From: Uropetala carovei
Lineage: Eukaryota; Arthropoda; Insecta; Odonata; Petaluridae
Assembly (NCBI GenBank): GCA_036926305.1
Contig: JAXCHB010000035.1
Span: 5,066,001 to 5,130,000 of the forward strand
Length of the DNA stretch: 64,000 nt
Direction: 5' to 3'
Each line of letters begins with the position of its first letter. The first letter of the stretch is position 1. Below the pieces are notes generated by a model. It searched no databases. It worked only from the letters and a program-made list of their open reading frames with translations, and was not told where the DNA came from. The position numbers and the translations under genes were made by a program. Below, piece by piece: positions 12,889 through 24,421 of this stretch.

Positions 12889-14400
12889 ACGAGTGTTCAC
12901 GAAGTTGTGGAAAGAGGTAATGGACCCACAATTGATATATTATTCAAGCTCATTTTTTTCAATTAACCTTGCAGAGCTTTCTGTGTTTTCGCTTAATTTT
13001 GATGCACGGTTTCAGTGAATCAAATAGATTTAGTGTGCGTAGTGATGAGGGCGATTGCTACGCCCGTGGGAAGCGGGATTTGCAACATGACAAAATACGA
13101 AAATCCAAAGAGAGTTAAAATAACCGATTTCTCCTATTCCTTCGGACACGAAAAGCATCCCGTTTTCATTTTTTAAAAATACGGCAGTATTCCATCATAC
13201 TGGCGTTTGAAACGACAACCAACAAATCCCAGGGCTAACAAGCTGAAAAACGTCGGAATCCTCCCAAAGTGAAGTAATATCGCATCAAAAATCATGTCAT
13301 AATGTTGAGAACCGAAGATTAATATAAATCCACGCTTCCATTACAGATGTGACGCGCAGAAAAATATTCATTACTGATTTCCGATGATAATGTTACTCAC
13401 TTTTTATCCTTTAAACTTTTTTAACTTCGTCACTGCAAATAATCCAGAGGATTTCCCGCTGTTTTTAAATAATAAAATAATAACGAACTGAATTAGTTTG
13501 CAGAATTTTTTAAAAGTGAAACTCAGTACTTATAATCGTTGCAATATGCCGGTTTTATTTTCGGAGCACAGATGCTGATTTTTGAAACAGAGCAACTACA
13601 GGCACGCCAACGAGACAGCCGATCCAAGAAAAAATTCAAAAATGTGGATTTTCTCAAAGCGTCAGCTCACCGAGTGCATTCTTCAATCAATCGTCTCCTT
13701 TCATCGTTTTCTAGTACATTGTTATTTTTACCCGTTTAGATTCAAATGTCTGTAACATGTGAGCCTCTGATACGATGAATAAACTAATAATAAATATAAA
13801 TTTTATTATCATGCCTCATTAGGAAGGAGTTCATAACTCGTTTGGCAAAGAAACAATCTAGAGGGTTTCTAATTAATTACTCCCAGAGAAATAAAATAAT
13901 GTAATGTGACATTACCGACTACAGTTAGCCGCAATTGCGATACCACAAGATAAACCTTTCCGAAGGTTGAACGAGGTTTAGCGTGACAGAATTCATGCAA
14001 AACCATCTCAATATATAAAAAAATTAATATTTACGAATCTTTAAAATGGCCCTACGTAAAAACGTAAATATTTATAACTTTTCCTTAAAATGGCCCTTTG
14101 CATTCATTCTCGACCGTAGTTCCAACTTCTTTTCAGAGATGTAAGTTTTTCTGAAAGGAAAACTGCTTTTTTATTTTCTTGACTCGACCAAAATGATAAA
14201 CATACATAAAAAGCTCGCCGAAGAAGAAAATTGGAAATCATTCGAAGAGCACTCCGATTGGCGAAAATATCTGGGCATTCAGGATCCCGAAAAAAGAAAC
14301 GTGAATAGGGCGGAAGTGACGGTTAACAAACATCGCCGAATAAAAAAAATATCTTATCGTCGACTCTTTCGGAATACATAAAAAAAATACGCCACGATTT
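12889..14400. other. Intron, nothing recognised
   Basis: Contains a local repeat of AAAATGGCCCT around 14044 and 14088. No gene or transposon signature seen. Confidence 0.5.
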
Positions 14401-14417
14401 TTCGGAAGTCGATTTAG

Positions 14418-14660
14418 AGAGAGAGAGAGACGAAAGAATTCCCATGAACGCAGGGCGTGTGTTATATGAATCATAAAGGAGAGCCCTTGAGTGAGATGGA
14501 TAGGCGGGATGGAGGAGGGAATGGGAGGAGGGAGGAATGAAAGGAAGGAGGAGGAGAAAGGGAGGGGAGAGTAAGGAGGGGGAGGGAGGGAGAGAGAGAG
14601 AAAGGGAATCCAAGCCCTTTGGCCGGAGATGGGTCGGAGGGGGGGAAGGGAGAAAAAAAA
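14418..14660. repeat. GA-rich tract just 3' of exon C
   Basis: GA/GGGA-rich on the plus strand, hence CT/CCCT-rich in the transcript, ending about 15 bases from the donor of exon C. Long open frames on the minus strand across this and the next tract are low-complexity Ser/Pro/Leu artefacts. Confidence 0.8.
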
Positions 14661-14676
14661 AAGATAAACCACTCAC

Positions 14677-14769
14677 CTCGCAAAGAGCTCGTTGAGCAGA
14701 CGGACCAGCTCCTCCGCTGTACACTGGCCAGAGAGGGAAGTGAAGCCGCAGATGTCCGCGAATAAAATA
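14677..14769 (-). CDS. Ac3: Adenylyl cyclase exon C: start of catalytic C1a core
   Basis: A 93-bp exon: one base completing the serine codon from exon B, 30 codons, then AG of the next split codon. The acceptor TTGCAG (14770-14775) sits behind a very long CT-rich tract; the donor is GTGAGT (14671-14676). The first residues are SILFADICGFTSLSGQCTAE and the exon continues EELVRLLNELFA. In class III cyclases the Asp of FADI is the first of two metal-binding aspartates, and the LNELFARFD helix follows. The next exon should begin within R/S-F-D and carry the second aspartate (the LGDCYYC motif). Nothing like it is visible in 1-14670, so it lies beyond the window. The Cys in FADICGFT is unusual, because family members usually carry E, V or K there. 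Confidence 0.95.
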
Positions 14770-14775
14770 CTGCAA

Positions 14776-14945
14776 CAGAGAGAGAAAGAGAGAGGGATGG
14801 AGAGAGAGATTGAGCATCAGAGAGTAAGGGTGAGGAAGTGCGTATTAAGACTAAGTGGAGGGAGAAACAAAAACGCGCGTGATGTGTGGGAGGGAGGGAG
14901 GGAGGTGGAGGAAGGTAGAGGAGTGAGGGAGAGAGAGGTGTGGAG
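14776..14945 (-). promoter_or_regulatory. Extended polypyrimidine tract before exon C acceptor
   Basis: On the sense (minus) strand the acceptor of exon C is preceded by CT-rich sequence for well over 100 bases, appearing as GA-rich on the plus strand. It is much longer than a normal polypyrimidine tract. It continues beyond a hAT insertion into another GA-rich block (15298-15600). A role in splicing is inferred only from its position. Confidence 0.5.
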
Positions 14946-14993
14946 ACTGGGATAGGGAATGGGGAAGAGGATGGATTGGACGGTGTTAGACTG

Positions 14994-15297
14994 CAGCGTT
15001 TCCCAACCTTGGTTGCCGAGGCACCCTGGGGTGCCATGAAGTGTTCTGGGGGGGGGGTACCGCAAAAATTATTATTTTTTCCCATTTTTAGCCTCATTTT
15101 GCGTCGTCGGCTTTCAAAAAGCACAACCAGAGTTAAGACGAACTTCATTTCGTCGCAAAGGCACTTCGAAATGAAAGGAGATACGGAGAAGGGGGTTATT
15201 ATTACGATTATTACTGATGGTGGATAATGAGGGGCGCCGCCAAATTCTGAAAAGTCACTTAAGGGTGCCGCAACTCTTAAAAGGTTGGGAAACACTG
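14994..15297. mobile_element. hAT-type MITE 224 bp upstream of exon C
   Basis: The terminal inverted repeats CAGCGTTTCCCAACCTT and (minus strand) CAGTGTTTCCCAACCTT agree at 16 of 17 bases. The 304-bp body has no transposase. I could not find a clear 8-bp duplication; the flanks are GA-rich and may have changed. Confidence 0.7.
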
Positions 15298-15600
15298 GCG
15301 TAGAGAGAGAGAGAGGGAGAGGAGAGATGGAAAAAGAGAGGAGTGGGAGGGAGGAAAAGGAGAAAGAGCAGGCAGGTAGAGGGGGAATGGGGAAGAAAAT
15401 AAGGGAGAGGAAAAGAAGAATATGGAGGAAGGAAGGAGAGGCAGAAAAAGGTGGAGAGAAAGGGAAGAAGAATGAAAAATGGTGAGACTGGAATGCGAGA
15501 TGGGAAGGAGGGAGAGAGTGAAGAGAGGGAATTGGAGAGATTAATATAGGGTGCGGCAGGAGAGGAGGAGTGGAGAGAAAGGGAGAACCGGGAGTCAGCA
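15298..15600. repeat. GA-rich tract
   Basis: Purine-rich on the plus strand (GAGAGA, GGGA, GGAAGG units), continuing the CT-rich sense-strand block interrupted by the hAT element. Non-coding. Confidence 0.8.
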
Positions 15601-15704
15601 CGAGGAGACGAGCTGTAAGAGTTATAATAAAAAAGAAACAACTTTAAATGGCAGGTCGAGAAGAGACGAACAGAATTCGTAACGCTAATGCAAGTGGCGT
15701 TAGT

Positions 15705-15769
15705 TGGTCATGATTGAGACATCTCAATGACCATGCGAACGAGGACGTCGCTGCTACGGCGCTCGTTCG
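15705..15769. repeat. Two adjacent cruciform-forming palindromes
   Basis: The first, 15705-15733, pairs TGGTCAT and TTGAGA with TCTCAATGACCA. The second pairs CGAACGAG (15736-15743) with CTCGTTCG (15762-15769). They are GC-richer than the surroundings and lie about 45 bp from family A copy 3. Confidence 0.5.
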
Positions 15770-15815
15770 GGTTTGCGTTAGTTGAGTGTCACGCAGGATA
15801 AGAACACAAAAAAAA

Positions 15816-16799
15816 TCTGATGTGGTCAACACATGACTTTCTCCATATTTGGGGTATAGATATTTAAATTACTATGAGTAGAATTATGAGGCAAAATTAT
15901 CATTTCGTATCGTAAAAGAATACAGTCCTCCTTATTAGCGTAAATTATGTATATTTATAGAGAATGTAATTTCCTACAACTTTCATTTGAAACAATTTTC
16001 TATTGTAGTTATTGTTTAGGAGTTATTTATAAATAACAGGTTTTTCGGTTTTCTCCTTAAAAACATGGTTATTGGTAATCTTCGTGAGGACCAAAGTTGT
16101 AGAGAATAATATTTCTTCCAAGTTTTGTTTGAAACAAATTTTCGTAGAACCATCCATTTCGGAGATATTTTGCTTTTTCTTAATTTGCAGTATACAGCGC
16201 CACCTCCATGTAGCGGTGGATTATGTAAACATATTCAACATTTACGTAATTTACGGCAATAAGGACGACTGTATACTTTTACGATACGAAATAATAATTT
16301 TGCCTTATAATGCTATTCATAAAAAGAATTTAAATATCTATACCCCAAATATGGAGAAAGTCATGTGTTGGCCACATCAGATTTTTTATAAATAATTCCT
16401 AAACAATAACTGCTATGGAAAATTGTTTCAAATGAAAGTTGTAGGAAATTACATTCTCTATAACCTTTGTATAGAATTTTATATACATTAATGATGTTTT
16501 GACGGAGAAATATCGCAAAAACCGAATCGGGTTTTGAATAAACCTCGATTTCCGGTTACCCGTTATTGTCCAAAAACTAATCAGTTCTTTGTGCTCATGC
16601 TAAAGTGTTATATATGAAGTTTGGTAACGATATGGCAAGTACTTTTTGAGTTAGAGCGCCCACAATCACACAGAGACATCATTCCGAAAATAGTCTAAAC
16701 GTGTTCTAGGGACCTCAAAACGTGTATTTCCGTTGAAATCTCGGAGTCGATTTTTTTCATGAACACAATACTTTCTCATTACTACGTATGGAGAAAGTA
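15816..16799 (-). mobile_element. Family A element, copy 3, with inverted internal segment
   Basis: Starts normally (TCTGATGTGGTCAACACATG). From about 15955 to 16381 it runs as the reverse complement of the hairpin-end half, ending in a second complete hairpin end (CCACATCAGA at 16372-16381). It then resumes the normal second half to GGAGAAAGT at 16797. The result is a 984-bp copy with two opposed hairpin ends about 145 bp long. The small frame found in other copies lies here on the plus strand (16072-16395). Confidence 0.75.
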
Positions 16800-18412
16800 A
16801 AAAACGCGGCGACCCGTAGGACATGTGGCGAGGGCTTGTTTCCTACGGAAGCACCGTCAACTAATGCCTTGTTAGTCGAGCTAAATGCCGTATACGACAA
16901 AGGAAAAAAGTGTTTTGGTCATCAAGGACTAGAATTCGACTCGTATTCTGGCGAGGAGTGAATCTGATAAAAAAACTGCGTGACTTTACGCCATGTTGAA
17001 TTATATCTATTTTAAGATAAAATTTCCTTCAAAATACGGTATCGCAACAGGCAATTTTAACGCCACCGAGATGATATTGGAAATGATAGGGAAAAACTTA
17101 TACGTATTAATTCTTGCATACCAAATTTAAACTCTAGTTTTGAGCAATGGATGAAAAATTAGAACTTCAAGAGAACTCTGTTTTGAATAATAACACTTTA
17201 CTAGCATTGATACTCACCAGGGTGCTCTGGAATCATCATGAAACCATTTTTATATCTAATAAATTCATTCCAAGGCCACAGTTTGATTTTATTCAAATTT
17301 ATTTTACGTTGATAAACATTTTAAAATAAAGGTTACGAAAATAAACTGCCAAGTTCATTCAGTTTTGCATAGCGGCATATCATTGACAACACAAAACTTA
17401 CTCAAATACTAATACACTAATACAGTCTTCGTTGTAAAGCAAGCACGTTCACCATGTTACGTAATTACATGCGTAATATTTTACAATTAACGTCTTTACT
17501 AGAGAGTTGTAGATATTTTCTGGTTAAAAACAAACTTTAGGATGTGTACTTAAGTATTAAAAAAATTGATAAATGAACTACTTCTCTCCAATAACCATAA
17601 AAAGGCTATAAAAACCATGATCTCATTCAGGAAAAGGCTTAATTACATGAAGAGCAAGGAGTTATAAAAATTTTGTTTGTTTCATTAATGGGTGGTACAT
17701 GATTATCACGTTGTCAGGAAACCACAAATTTGATAATGTATAATTGAAACGATCCTGGATTTAGAGTTGTGCAAATCTCTCGAGAAACGTCTTAAAATAT
17801 GTTAAACCAAGTTTAACTTAGTTACCCCCTACTTCTTCAAGCAAACAGAAATAAACATAGATTAACGAACAAACCACCACTGTACCAGTGTCTCCTCCTA
17901 GTATTTTTTTCCCAACGTTCCCATACCAAACGCGACCGCCGGTTTACAAGCGAATGGATTGCCTTGGGAGCCAGCGTATAGTAGCTGAATCGAGATGATG
18001 CGTTTTCTTCCGAGCGGTGTTTCGACACATCCTCCGACTCAAGGGAAGGGAACAACGGAGCGAGGAATCAACTCGGGCGAGTCGACCTCGACACTGAAAA
18101 CGGCTTGGGACTGAAATAACGGCTGACTTTTCCAGTTCTCCTCGGCTCATCGCTAGGGTGAAATAGGAACGCTTCAAAATGGAATATCGCTCGTGCACTC
18201 GGCATAACGAAATAACCAGTTGTTTCCTTAGTATCGAATTGAGAAACGAAATCGTAGTATGAATAATAATGTAGAGAAAGAAAAGGTAAAGGTGATCGAG
18301 AGCTAGTTATTTTGCGAGGAAACCACAGAGAAGTTGAGTGAGAGACAACGATTACAGTATAGAATAGGGTTTTTGGCCATGATATGAATGTTGTCATTTT
18401 AAACACATTTTT
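16800..18412. other. Intron, nothing recognised
   Basis: No supported feature. Frames at 17837-18451 have no recognisable domains. Confidence 0.5.
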
Positions 18413-19181
18413 ACTTCCTCCATACGTAGTATGGGAAAGTATTGTGATCACGAAAAAAATCGACTTCGAGATTTCAACGGAAACACACGTTTCGAGGTCC
18501 CTAGACCACGTTTAGACTATTTTCGGAATGATGTCTGTGTGTGTGTGTGCGTGATTGTGGGCGCTCTAACTCAAAAAATACTTCCCATATCGTTACCAAA
18601 CTTCATATATAACACTTTAGCATGAGCACAAAGAACTGATTAGTTTTTGGACAATACCGGTTAACCGGAAGTCTTTATTCGAAACCCGATTCGGTTTTTG
18701 CAATATTTCTCCATTAAAACATCATTATTGTATATACAAACTGATACAAGTATTATAGAGAATGTAATTTACTACAACTTTTCTTCGAAATAATTTTCCA
18801 TAGCAGTTATTGTTTAGGAATTATTTATAAATAATCGGTTTTTTCGGTTTCCGTCAAAGATCTCCTTAAAAACGTCGTTATTGGTAATCTTCGTGAGGAC
18901 CAAAGTTGTAGATAATAATATTTCTTCCAAGTTTTGTTTGAAACAAATTTTTGTAGAACCTTCCATTTAGTAGATAATTAATTTATTCGTACATTTCCAG
19001 TATACAGCGCCACCATCTAGTAGTGAATTCTGTAAACATATTCAAAATATAATTTACTGCAATAAGTACGACTGTATTCTTTTACGATACGAAATAATAA
19101 TTTTTCCTTATAATGCTATTCATAATAAATCAAATATCTATAACCCAAATATGGAGAAAGTCATGTGCTGGCCACATCAGA
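18413..19181 (+). mobile_element. Family A element, copy 4 (opposite orientation)
   Basis: Begins ACTTCCTCCATACGTAGTAT and ends GGCCACATCAGA followed by T6, the reverse of copies 1-3. A GT microsatellite (18535-18549) corresponds to the CA tract of the other copies. Read this way the element has a 5' terminal ACTTYCTCCATA and a 3' subterminal TATGGAGAAAGT followed by the hairpin ATGTG...CACAT. Confidence 0.75.
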
Positions 19182-19410
19182 TTTTTTCGGATCGCTTTTT
19201 CATCATGGCATCGCAAGCCGCATAAATACTCTTCGCGGGTCATAGGTTGTGCACTGTTGTTCTAAATAATGGAAAAGAATGCAGAAAACAATATGTAACG
19301 ATCGAGTAAAATGGAAGAAATATTAAAAAGAATAAGAGAGAAGAACTCGATAATAAAAATGATTAAAAAGACGGCGATATGGATAGGGATTTACCTTGGA
19401 GGAAATTTAT

Positions 19411-20344
19411 TCAAGAACACTAAAAAAATCCATGCCTCAGGTATCTCCAATTGCCACAACAAGGTTATAAAAAAAATCTGATGTGGCCAACACATGACTT
19501 TCTCCATATTTGGGGTATAGATATTTAAATTATTATGAATAATATTACTAGGCAAAATTATTATTTCGTATCATAAAAGAAGACACGTCCTTGTTGCCGT
19601 AAATTACGTATATTTTGGATGATTACAGAATTCACCGCTACATGGTGTTGGCGCTGTATACTGGTATTAAGATAAAGCGAAATATATCCGAAATGGATGG
19701 TTCTACGAAAATTAGTTTCAAACAAAACTTGGAAGAAATATTATTCTCTACAACTTTGGTCCTTACGAAGATTACCAATAACGATGTTTTTAAGGAGATA
19801 TTTAACGGAAACCGAAAAACCGGTTATTTATAAATAACTCCTAAACAATAACTCCTATAGAAAATTGTTTCAAATGAAAGTTGTAGGAAATTACATTCTC
19901 TATAACTTTTGTATAGAATTGTATATACAATAATGATGTTTTAACGAATAAATATCGCAAAAACCGAATCGGGTTTCGAATAAACCTCGACTTCCGGTTA
20001 TCCGTTATTGTCCAAAAACTAATCAGTTCTTTGTGCTCATGTAGGAGTGTTATATATGAAGTTTGGTAACGATATGGCACGTACTTTTTGAGTTAGAGCG
20101 CCCACACTAACATACACACACACGTACACACACATACACACACACGCACACAGACATCATTCCGAAAATAGTCTAAACGTGTTCTAGGGACCTCAAAACA
20201 TGTATTTCCGTTGAAATCTCGAAGTCGATTTTTTTCATGAATACAATACTTTCCGATTACTACGTATGGAGAAAGTAACAACTATACACTGGTTGTGGAT
20301 ATTGGAGATACCTGATACAAGTATTTTTAAGGGCTTGTTCTTGA
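19411..20344. mobile_element. Palindromic family C element split by family A copy 5
   Basis: The left arm (19411-19463) and right arm (20291-20344) are inverted copies sharing TATCAGGTATCTCCAAT-like sequence. They flank family A copy 5 exactly, so copy 5 landed in the loop of an older palindrome. An uninterrupted relative is at 59311-59546. Confidence 0.6.
19477..20277 (-). mobile_element. Family A element, copy 5 (young subfamily A2)
   Basis: Starts TCTGATGTGGCCAACACATG and ends TACGTATGGAGAAAGTA. It carries the diagnostic block GGTATTAAGATAAAGCGAAA shared only with copies 7 and 9. An open plus-strand frame inside has the same 46-codon C-terminal part as in copy 7. CA-rich tract at 20111-20151. 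Confidence 0.8.
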
Positions 20345-22926
20345 ATTATTTTCAGCCATAAGACGAGTTCGATGATTTTCTGTTGAATTAGAAGGAAATT
20401 GCTTCATAAAAGATATTCGAAGAAAACTTGAGGGAAAGGAAGGAAGGAAAATATTTCAGCTGATAGACGATTTTAATGAAAAAGAGAGTAACCAAGAATT
20501 GAAGAAGGCAACGGAGAGTAGGATAACATGGAAAACCAGAGTTGTGTCGAGATATCATATGATGAATTTTTAACACAAAAATGCTTCCTCCTATTAACAA
20601 GTTGAACGAGTAAGAGATATACCTTTAACAGAAATACTGGCAGACACATTATATTTCAACTTAAGCGGATATTGATGAATAACTAAACAACGTACGTTGT
20701 AAGTGACATAGTTTCCCATTATTATCTAGCTTGCATTTATATCTATCCCGAATTGTTTTATCGACAGAGTTATACAGCGATAAGGCGTTGCCAGAGACGG
20801 ATGCTTGATAATGAAACGGAGGGTTTAAATGCGATGAGATACGTTATCTATTAATGTTTATTTTATCGCATCAAAGTAATTCGGAAAACTACAGCTAAAC
20901 AGAAACATATCACTCTCATTCACACCAAAATAAACGGACATAAAGAATTAATGGAAAAAAAGTAATTGAAATTCGTTCCTCGAAGTAAAAATAATGAATT
21001 GTTCGCTGACATCGCACCGAAACCTTATAGATAAACCGATCAAATCAAAATAACGTCAATCATCATCCATTTGGTCTTCGACGGGCAATGAAAAGAGACC
21101 ATTCAAAATATTTTTATTCATATTGAGATCCTTCCAATGCAGATAAGTGAAGCCTTGCAGTTTAAAAATAAAGAGAAGGTTAGTTCCAATTTTAATGAAA
21201 GCGGGGAAACAATAGATTGACCATCGCGTAAAAATGAAATAAAACGAGTCGAGCATTTCTCACCCTCTCATCCTCCGCCACTGCTGGAAATTATGAAAGT
21301 AATCCAATCGACAATTTTTCAATTGAGAGAGGGAGAGAGAGAAATTAAAAGCATCCAATCCAAATTCGCCATGGTGACAAATTCAATTAACGGCATTGAG
21401 CGTTCCTATCGAACCTCACTCGCTATCGCGTTTTTCATATAGTTTTTTTTTTTAACGAACGCGTAGCTTATTGTTCGACATATTAATTTCTCACGCAGCA
21501 CGGTAGCTTTTAACCACCGTTTACGAACTACAGCGTTTTCCTTTTTGATGTCGCTGTAATCTTTTTACTATAACATTTTACGTGAGCTTGCAGCGATAGC
21601 TAATCGAATCAGTAGCCATTTCTCTCTCAACTTCTCTCCCCCTCCCTCTCTCTCTCTATGCATCTCTCCCCCTCCATCCCCCTCTCCCTCTCTTTCTCTT
21701 CCTTCCTCTCCCTCCCTCTCTATCCCTTTGTCTTTCTCTTTTCATCTTTCCCCATCATCTAGAAACGCATAAGCCATTAAGGTCGAGTCAAAGTAAAGGG
21801 AAAAAATCTAGCGACGCAAATGCTTATAGGTTATTGGATAAAGCAAAAAATATCCGGATGACTCGAGGATGGACCTTACCTACGTTATTTTTTGGTGAGA
21901 AGGCAGAACATCTGAATCGATTAATAGATATATATAGAACAGAAAATATAAGTAACGTAAATAGGGACACGGCTGATTACACGTACAAAATATCAATGAA
22001 AATAAAAATAATACGCAATAAAAATAAATAAAATCGATATAAAATTCAAAATACAAGTATTCGCGAACGAATTTGACAAGGGAAGTAGAATAAAAAGTCA
22101 GAAGGCATCAAAATAACGGTTTACACGAAAAATGAGATGTTTCCAGAATGGATCTCATTTCGCACTAATTATAATTACAAAATTCCAACGTATTTTTTCT
22201 CCCGAGAAAGAATAAAATTACTTTTACAACGCTTACAGTACCATAGCTGGTGTTAAAAGGTGTAAAAGTACCTTTACGGTTCGAAAAAGGAATGGAAACA
22301 GATTGCAAAGAAAAGTGAAAAACCTTACGTCGCGAAATCTAACTCGTAATGACATAGAATTTATTAATTTCTCTTGCTATCGCATTCAGGCTCTATTTGT
22401 ACGTGACATTGTTTTCCATTCTGATTTCCGTAGTCTTGTTATTTTTATTCGTCATTTCGTTTTTATGAGATGTGTAAGGATTTCGTGGGATGACAACCGA
22501 GACGGTCTTAATTCCGTTACTACCGTACACCACACCAGCCCTAATGGGCATGGTCTCCTACACGTCGCGGATCAAATTTCTATTTGTGAACAATTCCATG
22601 GTGCTAGAGATGAAAGTTGAGTTATTTTTCCGTTTCCTTTTTGTTTTTAACGCGACACCATCACTTAATTAGGCCGACCCAATGAGACAAGATGTTTTTT
22701 CTGTCGTCTCTCTGTCCCATGGCATTTGCGGAACATATTTTAAACTCTATTGCATTTTACTTTCCAGATTTGAACCAGTTGCGTTCAACCAAAGTTTTAC
22801 AACATACTTAAGGAAACAATGCCAGAAAAGGGGATGAAAATGGTATTTTCTCGATATTATTCATCCAAAAATGTGGAGTACAGACTTAAAACCTTGTTCT
22901 TAAAAGGAGCAAGATTATCTTCAAAA
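20345..22926. other. Intron with a CT tract
   Basis: A CT-rich tract at about 21632-21750 is one of the few pyrimidine-rich tracts on the plus strand. A frame at 22490-22672 is moderately hydrophobic but has no recognised domain. Nothing else found. Confidence 0.5.
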
Positions 22927-22934
22927 CACATTTC

Positions 22935-23178
22935 CAGGGGCGGATTGGGCCGCCGGGACACCGGGCAAAGTCCCGGTGGGCCGATGTTGCTCCTGGGCTG
23001 GGGCCGCCTGAGTGGTTGCTGCCTCAGAGAGGAGCTGTTGATTTTCCGTATTCTAAAGTAGCGTTTCTCAAACTATGGGCCGCGGCCTCCTAGGGGGGCC
23101 GCAACATTATTTTAGTTGTTAGGTGGGCTGATATCCGAGTATTTGCCCGGACCGATTTTTGCTCTCAATCCGCCCCTG
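22935..23178. mobile_element. hAT-type MITE with perfect 8-bp target duplication
   Basis: A 244-bp element with a perfect 13-bp terminal inverted repeat (CAGGGGCGGATTG / CAATCCGCCCCTG). It is flanked on both sides by cacatttc (22927-22934 and 23179-23186). It is GC-rich compared with its surroundings. An inner segment from about 23065 (GCGTTTCTCAAACTATGGGC) looks like the end of a second hAT element nested inside. Confidence 0.9.
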
Positions 23179-23186
23179 CACATTTC

Positions 23187-24421
23187 GATGCTTTTTATTG
23201 CGACACATCATTGAAATTTTTCGTAAAGATAAATTCTGTTATTTCTCTTTCATAAAGCCGAAATCATAAAAAAAAAGTAATCATACAAAGGGAGTTGATT
23301 ATATCAGACGTTAATGTGTTATATTAGTACATAGTAAAACACAAATAAAAACCACGGCATGTGCAAAAAGTCTATGAATAATGCATAACAGTAACGAAGT
23401 TACCGAAACGATTTTAGAGCATCGGAGAACAAAAACTGAACATTGAACTGGCAGGGAAAGACGCGAAAAAAATCAGAGAGATTGGATACGGAATCAGACT
23501 CGTGTCTCGTTGGAGGAATATCTCGGTGCCTTTCTAAAAAAAACGAATCTCGAGCCGACCTTTCACTCGAGTTTATTAAGAATACGCGAAATTCTATTCT
23601 CGGAACGTTTATTTCGAGGAATCTCGGTGGGGCTGACAAATGACTTGGATAAATAGAGTTGAGAAGATGAGGGCGCGAAATAAATTCGTCAGATGGACTA
23701 CAAAATTACGAAAGGCGTGATGTGACGCCGCTCTTAATTGGGCGCAGTTCCGCTGCGTTCTTTTATTTTTGTATTTTTTATCGAACATTTGTCATTAAAG
23801 CATTTCATATTAGATTATAAAATATATATATAGGATAGTCGAGAAAAGAGGAGAGAGAGAGAGAGAGCTTGAAGAACAGAGAAAGATACGGCGTTCAAGG
23901 CGAACGAAGAACGAACAAAACCGGTGGACTCGTCGGAGGAATAAGGAAAGTAATCTAGGGAATGATCGATTGTACCCGCCTAGCAAAAACTAGCCGCCTT
24001 AAGAAAACACGAGAGAAAGGAAGGGGAGGAGAGGGAGAGAGAGTTTGAGAGTGATGGAGAAAGAGAGCGAGAGAGAGAGACGAAGGGAAACAAATAGAAA
24101 GTACGTGTGGGAGAGGAGGAATTTTGAGGAAAACGGAACTGATAAAAAACCCTTTGTGACGAGAAGGAAGAGGCGCATCGCCAGTCTGAAAGGGACAACA
24201 AGAAAAAGAAGGAAACTCAAAACTCCTCAAGGGGCTGCCAAATTACGAGTGCCTGCTCAAAGATGTTTACCCTCTCTTCGTCAAAGCGTTAACAAAAGAC
24301 GATGGGATAGGGAAATGCCTCGAAAAATTTCAAGGTCGAGGAATATTCCGCGAGATGGGAGAGTTATCGATTTATCGAATTATGAGAGGTTAGCGTGAGA
24401 ATCGAATTTGGTATGATTTGA
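23187..24421. other. Intron with GA tracts
   Basis: GA-rich runs at about 23850-23868 and 24010-24082. No exon or element recognised. Confidence 0.5.

Noticed and set aside
14238..15641. Several long minus-strand open frames (up to 376 codons)
   Set aside because: They translate CT-rich microsatellites into Ser/Pro/Leu runs, cross exon C in the wrong frame and overlap a hAT element.
22303..22672. Plus-strand frames with hydrophobic stretches
   Set aside because: No recognised domain, no convincing splice sites, and overlapping frames are equally open.
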